A DNA stretch of 64,000 nt. Source: Thereva unica. Its lineage: Eukaryota > Arthropoda > Insecta > Diptera > Therevidae. The notes beneath the pieces were generated by a model. It did no database searches. It was given only the letters and a program-made list of their open reading frames with translations, and had not been told where the DNA came from. A program made the translations under genes and the position numbers. Within the stretch, counting starts at the first letter, position 1, and every line of letters starts with the position of its first letter. Below, piece after piece: positions 23,701 to 34,900 of this stretch. The stretch spans positions 161,525,850-161,589,849 of the forward strand of contig OX465283.1 in NCBI GenBank assembly GCA_949987705.1. The letters run 5' to 3'.

Positions 23701-26700
23701 CTGGGCTACCACATTTACGTCGAATAGTCCCGTGTGAAAATCAATCTCGTATTCGATAAAACCGTATACGTGAAAAACTCGAATCGAATAGTCGCCGTCT
23801 GAGGCGTCTGGCTACCATCCTAGAGGTTCTGGGTCCGAATCCCGGCAGCCCCAAGGTCCTTCTTTCTTTGTTCTTCCCTCTCCACATTCCTGATTTCTCC
23901 TGTCACAGCTTTCCTTAGTCATTTCTCGCTCCACCAAAGCGCATGTCATCGGTTGGTTGATGAGATTCAACTGGTTTCAGTAGGCATAACAGTCGAGCGG
24001 ACTGTTTCTCGATGCCAGAGATGTCAGAGTCGGAATAGTAACGGTTGGGAGTAGGTGGACTAAAAATATCGAGGGGAGGTTGTGGCAGTTCCATCCTCCC
24101 CAACTAGAGCTGCTGTTCGACATTGCACTCGATACGAAGAAAATAGATTGTCGACAGAGTAAAGGGATTTTCCTGAGCCTCTAGTCTTCCACATAAAAAA
24201 ATGGCGAAGGGGTGGGCATATAAAGTCTCTATGCCACAGCGCCCAAACTTTCGAAGAGCTCCGCCGAACTTCAGGTTGAACGATGAAATTGAAGAGCGTC
24301 GAAGGGTTGGCCTTTTTTTATATGATAGTCTAAGCTTAGGTGCCACCCTGTGTACTACCAGTCCGTTATGTCGTACATGTCATGGTGCGATGTCTAGTAA
24401 GCTTAGCTCGAAGGATAGAGAGAAATTAGGATAAATTAGGGGGAATCTGGTGGGTGTTGGATGAGATGGCGGTGTACCTTGCGTTTGAAATCTTGGGCGT
24501 TGAATGAGTTCGGGAATACTGACTGTGGTAGGTTGTTCCACAGTCGAGTTGTTCTCGTTATAAAAAAAATTTCTGAACGTGCGAAGATAAAGACAAGGCG
24601 CTGCAAGCGAAGCCGGCTTTGTCATTGGGAAGCGTAAAACTGGGTACTTTCAGAGCCTGCGCAACGAAGCGGATAGTAAGAAGGGGGTGTACAGGGTAGT
24701 GATGTCGATAAAGAGTAAGCAGTCCACATGCCGATATGTGTCTTAAACAAAGACTTATAACAAGTTACTCCCAAGCGCCGAGAATCCGGCTTCAGGAGGG
24801 CTAGATCGACAACGGATGCATTATGGAAATCACCCTATTCTAGCCACAAACGCAAAGGATGTGAGTAATAATGTTGTACAATGTTAACTTTTGGCATGAC
24901 AAATGCTTTTAACGCCAAGAAGTAGAGCAAGATCGTCTAGGCTTTAGTCAAATAAACCGGTCTAAAGTATCTAATGCGCTTTGTCAAAAAAATCCTTGAA
25001 GGTAGAACAATGCACCATCAATGCATCAGCTGCTTACAAAAATGAACTCATAAACATCCAAGAGTTCAAGCGCGAGGTTCACCTCCTCTCCTTGCAGACC
25101 CCAGACTCCCCTTAAACTATTCTATCCTTTTCTATCATTCGAGCTTAGCGTACTACTAGATCCAAGGGTGACACCTGATCTAAGACTTAAGTATAAAAGA
25201 TAGTAAACTAAACATGAAACGCAAGTGGTCCAAATCATCAAGTTGTTAAAAGACGAAGACCAAGTTATCCTATTCCTGGTCCAAAGACGATTCGTTTGAA
25301 CTATTGTACTACACCCCTGTACCTCATATGTGTACGGCAGAGCGCTTGAACAGGTTCAGCAATCTGCCTAGTGGTTCGTCGCCTTAGACTTGATTGTTAT
25401 TTCGGGGCACTTGCAGAACATGGAGGGAAGATTCATTCTCACGGCAAATCTTCAGGTGTGATCCTCTGCCTATTCTTTCTAAGTGGTACTTTAGGGCACA
25501 GTGTGCGGTACCTAATCAAGACAACAAATGTCCTGATATCAGTTCAACTGCGCCCCAACAATGTGTTGACCGCGTTAGGAGTTGGCACAAGATAGAACCC
25601 CTTAGAGAGGGCCAGTCCAGGCACGGACCTCTAGCGTTTAGTATGTTTCATCAAAATCGATCCCAAAGCAATCCTAAACTAATTTAAACTTGTGCCTAGG
25701 CTTATCGCCCTTCTGAATCTAGGGCGTTCATTCTAGATTCCGGCACCCACACTTGCCTCTAGTTTGGAGCTATCCTCGCCCAGAACCAGTGCCCAGATTA
25801 TCCATTCACTTTCAGCCGTTGCAGAATCCGCTGGAGGGCAACTTTTTCCGCCCTATGTCCCATGAGGGATTAAAGGAGTTTAAAGAAGAAGAAGAATGAT
25901 GTTGTATACCTATTTCGTTGCTTTCCGCTTTAGATCCCGTGTTCTGCTCATCAGAGTATCCAGGTACTGATTCCAGTTGAGCTTGGCATCCAGTGTCACT
26001 ACACAGTATTTGGCTCGATGTGAAAACCTTGTAGTTGGGCCTGCGAGAATGTGTTCTGCAAGTCCCGGCAATGTTCGTCTTCTGGTATACGAAACTAGAA
26101 TCGCTTTGTTTGTATTGGCCTCTGTGCTGAAGGCCTTCTCGTGTTTCGTGAGAAGTCGTTAAAGAAAGTGACGTTTCAGTCGGCTTTCAGCACAGCACTG
26201 CTACTGAGATCGACGAATGTGTGACGTTGAACCCATTCTTTGATGGGAGGATTTATATATTTGTACTATTTAATACCAATAAAAAATAATATTTGTCAAA
26301 ATGCACGTTTATTTTCGATTTCTGAAGATATCGTTCATTTTAGTTAAGGAATATTTTTCGCGAAGGCGTAACTTTTGTTATATGTATTTCTAGTACGAAG
26401 GCGGACAGCAGGACCCGCAACTATTAAAAGTGATAAATTTAACCGCTGTAGCCATTCGGCGACTTATAAAAATGTCGAAAAAGATTAGCGCATTTCGGAA
26501 TATGTGCCAAGAGGATCAAGTGGCACTGTTAAAAGGTGGATGTACTGAGATGATGATTATGCGATCTGTAATGACCTACGATTGCGACCATGCTACATGG
26601 AAGGTAAATATGCTCTACTACATAGTATTAACTGATTTCAAAGTAATTTCGTTTTAGATACCACATAGTAAGGAAGACATGTCAAATATTAAAGTCGATG

Positions 26701-27125
26701 TCTTAAAATTAGCAAAAGGAAATGTCTACGAGGAGCATGAACGATTCATTCAAACATTCGAACCCAAGTGGAGAATGGATGAGAACATTATTTTAATCAT
26801 GTGTGCCATTTTACTGTTTTCACCAACACGTCCACGTGTTATACATCCGGACGTTATAAAGCTGGAACAAGTATGGAAAATGAAATCTCGTTTTGAGAAT
26901 GTTAAATATAGTTTTGTATTTTAGAACTCATATTATTATCTGTTGCGAAGGTATTTAGAAAGTGTTTATCCTGGATGTGAAGCGAAACTAACGTTTATTA
27001 AATTAATACAAAAAATTAGCGAAGTCGAACGTTTGAATAATGTAATAATAGGTGTTTATTTAAACGTGAATCCAACTAAAGTGGAACCATTATTGAGAGA
27101 AATATTTGATTTGAAAAATCATTAA
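20714..27125 (+). CDS. Hr96: Nuclear receptor Hr96 (NR1J family)
   Basis: Hr96 is a ligand-regulated nuclear transcription factor for xenobiotic response and for cholesterol and triacylglycerol balance in flies. Exons are 20714-22024, 26394-26603, 26658-26870 and 26925-27125, all joined in phase 0, giving 644 residues (fly protein somewhat longer). The DNA-binding domain (about residues 15-85) has two zinc fingers (CMVC...CESC, CPFNENC...CQRC) and the P-box ESCKA, rare among receptors and shared with DAF-12. A run of 14-residue repeats follows (about residues 163-290). The ligand domain starts at LLKVINLTAVAIRRLIK and ends LREIFDLKNH. It includes CQEDQVALLKGGCTEMMIMR, the receptor signature region. 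The 4.4 kb first intron holds a SINE, MITEs and non-LTR debris. The start at 20714 is the first ATG in frame; a second Met follows at 20720. The frame runs past the 22024 donor to 22249, so an uncut exon would truncate the receptor. Confidence 0.95.
22338..22548. repeat. 211-bp MITE with long terminal repeats (TGTGCTGAAAGTCGAGTCG)
   Basis: Left TGTGCTGAAAGTCGAGTCGT and its inverse at the right end pair with one mismatch over more than 40 bases, and the pairing continues weakly into the middle. It lies in the first Hr96 intron. A 72-bp relative is at 26123-26194. Confidence 0.85.
23131..23799. mobile_element. Inverted-repeat element inserted in SINE copy A
   Basis: The flanks are ggTGAG on the left (23127-23130) and TGAGgcg on the right (23800-23803), a likely target duplication of 3-4 bases. 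The ends carry GACGGCG (23141) and its inverse CGCCGTC (23793), plus cgtataccgtatacggg-like words at both sides (gtatacgg...). A second MITE is nested inside at 23494-23685. The exact left end is uncertain by about 10 bases. Confidence 0.6.
23494..23685 (-). repeat. MITE with ATTCTCGTTG terminal repeats, copy 2 (nested)
   Basis: ATTCTCGTTGTCGAGTGACG at the left and its inverse cactcgccaacgagaat at the right. The full length aligns in reverse with 10594-10818. It sits inside the element that splits SINE copy A. Confidence 0.85.
24380..24640 (-). mobile_element. Non-LTR retrotransposon ORF2 tail
   Basis: The - strand reads FITRTTRLWNNLPQSVFPNS, then FNAQDFKRKVHRHLI, the classical end of jockey/BS-like ORF2. 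It shares its family with the fragments near 837-905 and 2276-2590. Confidence 0.8.
24641..26122. other. Hr96 intron sequence, decayed repeats, no gene seen
   Basis: Short frames (for example 25371-25687) have scrambled, stop-rich content. General composition resembles dead retrotransposon sequence, but I find no diagnostic motif. Confidence 0.35.
26123..26194. repeat. 72-bp miniature relative of the MITE at 22338-22548
   Basis: CTGTGCTGAA at the left, ttcagcacag at the right, and an interior gaaagtgacgtttcagtcgg shared with the larger element (in inverted form there as ccgactgaaacgtcacttcc-like sequence). It is an internal-deletion derivative 230 bp before Hr96 exon two. Confidence 0.7.
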
Positions 27126-27129
27126 GATT

Positions 27130-27135
27130 AATAAA
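27130..27135 (+). promoter_or_regulatory. Hr96 poly(A) signal
   Basis: AATAAA begins five bases after the Hr96 stop codon, implying a very short 3' UTR. Confidence 0.6.
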
Positions 27136-27629
27136 TGTTAAACAAATTTTATTATTTTTCGTTTCTCTCTTGGTATGTTCACAATTACGCTCAAGAACAA
27201 CAACGTCGAGGGCCGGCTGGCTTTTGGGGTAGTGGAAAGCCATTACCGTGGGCTTCTGCATTTCTGACTTCTGGCGAAAAAGCAACAACAATTTCAAGCA
27301 CGAACTGCATATGAACTGGGCTTTAGCCAATGAAATCACTTATGTGGATTAAACTGAACATTATTGAACTGAGGTCGGTGAAACCGGGGATTTATAAAAC
27401 TTTTTCCTCTTGGTATTTCAAAAACACGAGAGTGCAACAGTACAGAGTACAACTTGTGTTAATAGTACAAAATCTTCAAATAGGGGGCGTTTTTAGACCC
27501 AAGCTAAGTTAACTGAGCACGAGCATTGAGCAAGTGAGCAACAGCAATTTTTTTAGCGCTTCTAGCTAAATTATTTCTACTTTTTGGTTTAGCTAAAAGC
27601 TCAACACTGTCAAAAGGGATTGCCGTTTG

Positions 27630-28130
27630 CTTGAAAATTTTAGTGTGGATGAGTTTCTCGCCTTTCTGTTCGTTCCGAGTGGATACACGGCGTGAATTCT
27701 TCCCAAACAAAAAGATTGTTGTTAGTTTTCTTAGACTGCAAACCCCGTTGGCGGCCGCTAAATGTGTGATGAGCTCTGTCCCAATTCCAAGGTGTGAAAG
27801 GAGGAAAGTGGTTGACCTGCCGAATTGACCAGAATCGGGAAACCCAAGAAACTAGGCAAGAAACCGCATTTTTCAAGGCGGCACCAACAGCAGCGTATCC
27901 GTTGCGGGGACGTCCTGCTAGGACCGCCAGCTAACGAATTAAAGAAGAAGAAGAAGCGTGTGTGGGATACTTGGCCTTAAGGCGAAAACTTTCCAGGTCA
28001 CGGCCTGTCGCCAGCCTGTGTATAAATGGGGGCCTTAAAATATAACTAGATCCTACACAAAAATTTTGTACGCGGTTATGCGAACTCGACAAAGTAGCCC
28101 CTCGATTGTTTAGTCGCCACCGGCCAACCA
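27630..28130 (-). repeat. Interspersed repeat, copy 2 (inverted to 7440-7860)
   Basis: Read on the - strand it repeats the landmarks of copy 1: ctaaacaatcgaggggctac, the aaggcccccatttatacac block, ggccgccaac and atccactcggaacg. Interior lengths differ by some tens of bases. No coding sequence. Confidence 0.65.
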
Positions 28131-28409
28131 AACACGTGAGCCAAGTAACAATAATCCGCGAAAAGGCTCTTAGAATATAGAACTACAGGCAGGCACATGC
28201 CGAATTTTAGCGTAATGAAATTCTTGTTCAGTGACTGCTCACGTTTTGGTAATTGTGTGTCTACTACAAGTGGAAAAAGCGAGTAGGGCAAGGAGTCCAA
28301 ATTATCAGTTATCTCAAATAAAATCACTGCATTGGTATTCCTATGTGTTTTTCCGCTTTTTTCAATTCGACATAGACTTCTTTTATTTACTGCCCCTTTT
28401 TGCAAACCA

Positions 28410-28423
28410 CCCCCCCCCCCCCC
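28410..28423 (+). repeat. Run of 14 C
   Basis: A homopolymer run of C in otherwise AT-rich DNA. Sequencing length may be unreliable here. Confidence 0.6.
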
Positions 28424-28459
28424 AATCCGCGATGTTCACGGCAACCGCATACCCAAGTA

Positions 28460-28600
28460 GTAGAACAGACTTCTTTGGCGAGACCGTCCGGGAGACTGGG
28501 GAATTCAGCGTTCGGCACCGAAGAAAACCTGGCTAAAGAATATCGAGGGTGGCTTAAAGAGTCAACGATTATCAGTTATCAACGCTCTAGACCTCGCCAA
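28460..28600 (+). mobile_element. Fragment of the same non-LTR family as 54425-55735
   Basis: aagaaaacctggctaaagaa, then tatcgaggg, then tcaacgattatcagttatc also occur in this order in the reverse complement of 54500-54610, the 3' end of that element. Only about 140 bases remain. Confidence 0.7.
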
Positions 28601-29266
28601 ACATCGTCAAAGATAGAAATAAATTGTGAATGAAGATCGAGACCCAGCGACCCCAGATTTCGAAAAGAGCGTAAAACTTTCCACTCGATTTTGGAAACTT
28701 TGAATAGTCAGACTTCCCCTTCAGCAGTTCCATGAATGAGGTTAGGTGGTGCTTTTTTTATGTTTGAGTGCCGGCTGCATAAAATCAATGTAATAAGCAT
28801 ATATTACAATATTTTTAAAGTTCTAATATTGCAAACGGTCATTATTTTTGTTTATTTTCTTGTTAGAATGAATTCGGATCAAGTATTTCCTACAGATCGC
28901 ACATGTTGCTCCAGAAGGTTTAATTGAATGCTAAAATCATCAATAAGCCATCATAGCCAGCTTGCGAGTCGGTGGCTATAGTCAGATTTCCAAAACTTAC
29001 ATTTCCCCTCCATTTAATCAATTACAATTCCCCTCCATTTGTTAAATCCTCGCTTTTACCGACAAAACCACCTAGTCTCTACCGAAGGGGCAAGAGCATT
29101 CGAGCTATTCCCCCGTTTTCTGGCTATAGTCAGATTTCTGTGATCTAGAATCGCGGAGGAAGTTTCAATTTATGTTAAAAAAAACCTGGTTTGTTTCACA
29201 AGAATTTTCCCTTGAAAAGCATTCATCAATATCCGCACATATTCATGTAGAGAATTTTATTTTATA

Positions 29267-30322
29267 TCATACTTTATCAAGCGAAATTACATTCCCGGTC
29301 TTTTGGTCATGTAGTCTCATTAATTGTGGATCTGGTTCATCTTGGGTCTGAGAAAATAACAAATAAAAGTGTTTAGAAGACAAACTATACTTATAGACAA
29401 ACCTTGATCGCCTCTCGAACGCTAGCGTCCCTGTCAAGTTTCCATTTATATTGCCAATATCGGACTTCCTCCATAGAAGTCCCTGACACTTTCATTAAAG
29501 CTAAAGATAATCCTCCAGCAATTCCACCAAGCGCACCGCCAACAATTCCGCCCACTAGCATCGCTCTTGGTCCCAAGCTTGTTTTGTACAACATACCTTC
29601 AAGTTACAGCTTTTAATATGTTTACTACAACTATAGATTTTGGGACTACTACCTGTTATGCCTCCAGCGGCTAAATATTCATATATGGAGGATTTCTCCC
29701 TATACACAGATATACAAGTAATGATACCGCTAAAAAAATATTGTTATAATGATGTTTACAAGGATATATTACTTTTACACATAAGACACGGTAAATAGCC
29801 CTATTCTCCAGCCCCATTTGAATGCGCCTTTCGCGAAGCTTACAGTGAATTGGTCTTGAAGTTTTCTCTAAATAAAACTCAAAATTTAGGAACGTTCACA
29901 GCATTGAATATTAAAAATTAATACTTTAGCATCTAAGTGAGATTTAAAGGCAGTTGCTTGATTACTTTCCATGAAATCAATGTACGAAGTTCTCGAGTTA
30001 ACAATTCCACCATAAATCGCACCAATCAAAAATCCTAAAAATCCCGCCTGATAAATTGAATTTAGTTCATTGGATATGTCTTCGTGTTCACTGAAATTAC
30101 ACACATAAGAATAAGAACTTTTATACCAAAAACCATAACAAATTACTCCAATTGAAACATTTTCTTCAAGCGTTCCCAACCTGTTTCTGACGATGGCGGT
30201 CTCTTGGAAAACTTTCTTGCTGTCTCCGACGATTCCTTAGTAATTGTATCGTAATTTTTGGGATCCATTGGTAATAAGGCTGCAAGAAGCAGCTTTGATC
30301 TACCTTTACAAATACGAAGCAT
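29267..30322 (-). CDS. TIMMDC1: TIMMDC1, complex I assembly factor of the Tim17/22/23 fold
   Basis: TIMMDC1 is an inner-membrane protein needed to assemble the membrane arm of respiratory complex I. Exons on the - strand are 30322-30147, 30090-29925, 29867-29779, 29729-29653, 29596-29403 and 29347-29267. The phases close exactly and give 260 residues. Family marks are GWERLKKMFQLD at the exon 1/2 join, IYQAGFLGFLIGAIYGGIVN with the small-residue membrane helix, SYIDFMESNQATAFKSHLDA, FAKGAFKWGWRIGLF, and the glycine-rich helix GGIVGGALGGIAGGLSLALM before YWQYKWKLDRD. There are about four membrane helices. The true ATG is at 30322; the frame upstream begins with TTG. Introns are 42-58 bases. 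An AATAAA (29261-29256 on the - strand) follows the stop by 5 bases. Confidence 0.93.
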
Positions 30323-30677
30323 TTTAGGGCGACTAGAATTCAAAACCTACTTATTATTATTTATGAAATGTCTACTTTCTGTTAGATAAACATGAGCACC
30401 TGAGCCGGGAAGAAAAAGTTTTGACAGATGTCAAACTTTCCAAGTCTATAACGGAAATATTAAATCGGTTTACTGTAAGGTTATGCCAAAATTTCGAATT
30501 AACGTATAAATGGGTGTTTAAGACGAAATCGAATTAAAGTTTACGATGGCACGGGAAAATTGAGATGTCAACCTGTTAACAAGAAGAACTATCACCTTGC
30601 ACTACCGCAATCGAAGATTCTCAGAAATAGATTCTTATGCCCGGTTCAGATAATTCCAGTAGCAGTCCAAGCTAGGG

Positions 30678-31240
30678 ATCGAATTGAGCGTTGGAATGCC
30701 ACTGGAATAATGTGAACTGGCACTGGAATGTACATATTCCTGCGAACAATCCAGTACAGTGACTGGATTGACACTGACAGTCTACTTTATCATTCCAGTT
30801 AGCCCATTCCAGCACCACTGGAATAGTGTAGACAACCAATCCAGTGCTGGATAAACGGTGAACAGTGATTCCAGTCCACATTATTTATTCCAGTTCAGTA
30901 ATCTAGTGAGACAATCCAGTGCAGTGCTAGACTGGATCACATCGTCTACATTATAGCAGGGATTCAATTTTTTTTGATCGGTAACATGGTAAGAGTTTGG
31001 TTTCCAAAGTTAACTGGAAATTGTAACAATTATAGAACTAAAAAAATACGTATTTACAAAAATAACAACACGTGCTCACTACCCAACGATTAATCCAGGA
31101 CTGGATTGGTTGTCTACACTATTCCAGTGGTGCTGGAATGGGTGAACTGGAATGAAAAAGAAGACTGTCACCCCAGTCATTGGACTTCCAGTGCTGGTTC
31201 ACATTATTCCAGTGACATTCCAGTGCTGGTTTCGATCACT
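30678..31240. repeat. Large inverted repeat of the CCAGTG family
   Basis: The left arm (about 30678-30853) and right arm (about 31094-31240) are inverted copies. For example caccactggaatagtgtaga on the left and tctacactattccagtggtg on the right match exactly over 20 bases and beyond. The right arm lacks some internal bases. The spacer is about 240 bp. The left copy extends to about 30955. It lies between TIMMDC1 and the 3' end of Vha100-2. Confidence 0.85.
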
Positions 31241-31868
31241 GGACTGGATTTCTACTGGAATAATGTGAACCTGGCATTATGGCGGAAAGTTTCGACTTTA
31301 GTTTGGAGCGGACCGTCTAAACCGGTTCTTACACTGCGTTTACGCATTCCATTTTTGTCGCCATCGCCATATTTTACGTTTGCTCTCCGGGTAGATATTC
31401 CGGCACAATCTACGATGAGCCCCGACGCGTTTAATACAGACGAGAACGGCTTCAGTTGAGAGATTGCTTACCTCCATTGCCTTGCTGCTGAGGCATATGA
31501 ATATCACCACGTACGTAATCCTTGTAAGTTCTACAGCCCCTAGATCGGGAGATCTTTAGATGGAATGGACCAGCATAATCGATCTCTAAATGCACGGTAA
31601 CACGAGCGGCAGGTAACGTTCCCATTAAAACAATAGGTGCACTTGCTGATGAGTTCTTTGGCAGGTCTTCGGTCGGCACGAAACAGTGACTCGAAGAGGA
31701 CGGGACATAAATGAGAATCTCTCTGGAACATTTACTAAATAAGTGAAATTCTCGTGTGATCCTAGACCGGAAAACGTTTTGGTTGGTTTAATCTCTAGAA
31801 GGACTAGGTCAGGATCCGTCAGATTAACTTAAGAAAAACACAAAAAGACTTTAATGCTTGAATGCTTG

Positions 31869-31874
31869 TTTATT
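31869..31874 (-). promoter_or_regulatory. Vha100-2 poly(A) signal
   Basis: TTTATT on the + strand (AATAAA on the - strand) about 47 bases after the Vha100-2 stop. Confidence 0.55.
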
Positions 31875-31920
31875 AAAATATTAATACATTTTTTGTAACA
31901 TTAATATTTTTTCATTAATA

Positions 31921-34900
31921 CTACTCAACTTCATCAGTACCATCTAAGATGGCCTTGAAGGAGAACGGTTGAAAAGCATAACCGAGACCTTCATAGAATT
32001 TACTCATAAATTCAACCCTAGAAGAAAAAAGAAATGATATATATTAAATTTAAATTTTATATTAAAAAGCCAATAAAAGGTAATTATGAGAATAACATTA
32101 GTTTCTCTGACAATACGTAAAAATAGTGAGATATATCCTCACGCGCAAAGAGTGAATGCAGAAAAGGCGGCAAAAAGCAAAAATAGTCCAAAAGCCTATC
32201 TTAACACCACAGCATAAATTGCTAAACTTTCAATTTGCAGAAAATGTAATGTCGTGGGACAAGGAATAACAAAGTACTATTTTTTATGACGAAAAAAAAA
32301 ATAATAATTTGGACCGCCCAGAAAGAACCTGAAGTTCCTTGGAGTCGAAATTTTGGAGGAGTCACAGTGATGGTTTGGGCCTCTTTTTCTGCATGCGCAA
32401 AGGGTCCAATTTGTTGGATAAGTAGAGCTGGATATGTGCTGTACACTATATTTGACTTTTAGACGTTGTTTTAGTGTCATTTGGAGAGGTTGCACATGAC
32501 AAGAGCTACTATGAAGTGGTTGTAGCAGCAAGATTCCAGTTTTGGATTGGCCAGCACGCTTTCCGTATCTTAATCCGATAGAAGATGTATGGGGAATTGT
32601 AGTTAGGAAGGTGTATGCTCATGGAAGGCAGTTTGAATATAAGAGTCCCTCAAAATAAGCATTGAACAAGTTTGGAATTCAATTCCGTAGGCAAACGGCA
32701 TGATAGAGCGATTCCATAGGACACTTAAAACCGCTATCAAATGCCATGCAACTTTACGAGTGCACGCACTGTTTGCGTGTCTCTGAACATTTAAATGTCA
32801 ACAACAATTCCGTCAAGTTGCCGTTGGGTTTTGCAGCTTCGAATGTAGCTGCAGTGACTTGTTTTCCTTCGGCTTCAGCTTCATAAAGCAGTATGCAGCG
32901 CCGAATGTGTTTTGAGTCTTATATATCAAATTTTTGGACCACTTAGCCCCCTTTTAGACGGGCGGACACCGAACAGACAAAACGAACGAGCGAACTGGGT
33001 TTATAGGGAAGAGGGTGAGAGAGGACGATGGGGAGGGCAGACAATTTTCATGGACACTTTCAGCGAACTGTGAACGGACATTTTGACAGTTCCTGCATTA
33101 TTGTTGTTGCTAGGATGAGAAGACAATAGAAAATTTCAAAAAGCAAGAACAGCAAGCCATGCAAGTTTTTATAAAAGCAACAAAAAAAACAATGATTTTT
33201 GACATTTTTCGTTCGTGTGTCCGTTCGTTGGTGTCCGCCCGTATAAATGCCCAGCCGACACTCCACCGGGCTTCAAAAGAGAATTAACGATTACAGTTAA
33301 GTTTTGTCTGTCCGGTTTCCGCTCGTCTAAAAAGGGCCTTAGAATAATGGAACTTGACAAAACGGGATATAATTATGAAACAGATAAAGGAAAGAAAATA
33401 GACGAGAGGGCACACGCTACGAAACGAGCAAAAGCATTTGAATGGAATCTGCAAGGAAGTAGAGGTGTCGGTAGACCGAAAACTACATGGAAAAGGACAG
33501 TAATGAAAGAAATCAATAATTTTGACAAAATCTGGATTAAAAAACCAAGAGGATAGCTTAAAACAGATCTCAATAGCGAAGATTTGTAGGAGCCTTTTGC
33601 CCCCAAGAGGGGTAATAATGATAAAATAATGGTAAAAATATTTGGAAAAAAATTGTAGTAAAAGTTAAAAAAGAAATAAAACTTAATATAAAACTTAAAT
33701 AGATATAAACATACCAATGCAAACGTAAAGTATGCAAGAAAGCAGACAATCCTTCCATCATAACTAGGATTGCCAGTGTAAATAGTGCCCAAATACCAAA
33801 AACGAAAAAGAGCATAATAGCTCCGACATAGCTTTCACTCTTCAGACCCATGGCTAAAACCATGTTCCATAATACTTCCGATAATTCTGCAAAAAAAAGT
33901 ATAAATTATATAACACGCAAAAAAAATCTGTTTCCAATTTACGTGCGTGCGCAAGTGATAAGGCCCACAATCGTAGATATGAAGCTGTGTGAGATACTGT
34001 GCTTAGCACATATTCTATAGTGTGGATGGTCTGATGTATGAAAATCTCGCTCATTGGTTCATCTTCTTCGTGATGCTGTGTCGGATTAACACTATCCATT
34101 GCTGAGATTGGTTCTCCATCGATGGGATCTTGGGATAATTCTGCTCCGGAGTTAATGTCCCCGTTGTATTTTTTTACCTTAATTATTCATAAGTTTATAT
34201 AATTATTATTAGTATAAATTTAAATTATTACATTCTTGCTGCTATTTCGAGTTGCAATGATGTACAACGGTTTTCCCAACAACATCCATGGCACGCAAAG
34301 CAGAGCAATCACTACAAAGACCATTTGCATTGTCTCTTGTCCATCGAACATGTATTCATTGCATCCATCTAGTGGTTTGGTATGCTTAAACAACATCATA
34401 TTAATAAACATGATCAACACCGAAGGAGCACATCCTGGCGTGTAAATCTGCTCGGTATTTTTGGCGCTGTATGCAAAAAATTTGAAGAACATCATAAAGC
34501 ACATGTAAGCGAACAGAAGACAAAGGAAGATCATCTGTGGTAAGAATTCCAGTACTATATTAACACTTTTACGGAAATGCAGATGGTTGGAAACGCTCAT
34601 GCAAACACCGAAGATCATGTGTATCACTCCGAATATTATAGACAGCTTCATCTTGTAGGTGTTTAAAAATATAATTTTATTGCTGGCCAGTTGCCAAACC
34701 GGGTCCAACCCGATCGGATAGACATCATCCAACAGATCGACTGAAGGATTTAAAGTCAGTTCCTTGTTCGAGATGACTGTGCTTTCGTTGTAGTTTGTTT
34801 GCCAGTTGGATCCGAATATGTTCATCGATTTGGAAAATAGATCATTGTACACAAATCCAGTGTACATGGAAAATAGACCCATGAGTAGGATGATGTATCG

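Larger units (their letters stand above)
23107..24201 (+). mobile_element. tRNA-derived SINE, copy A, interrupted
   Basis: The head ggcctcggtagcctaggggg at 23107 resembles an A box. After a 0.67 kb insertion it resumes at about 23804 (gcgtctggctaccatcc) with the B box GGTCCGAATCC at 23832-23842 inside a CTGGG/CCCGG stem. The body includes catgtcatcggttggttgat and ends in a short A-rich tail near 24201. Removing the insertion gives a SINE of about 420 bp. It matches copy B (55817-57119) along its length. Confidence 0.8.

Noticed and set aside
24104..24434. Frames crossing the SINE tail on both strands
   Set aside because: They span SINE and non-LTR borders; coding is chance.
33373..33863. 139- and 97-codon frames on the - strand
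   Set aside because: They overlap the fourth coding exon of Vha100-2 and its intron; only 33886-33715 in the Vha100-2 frame is genuine.
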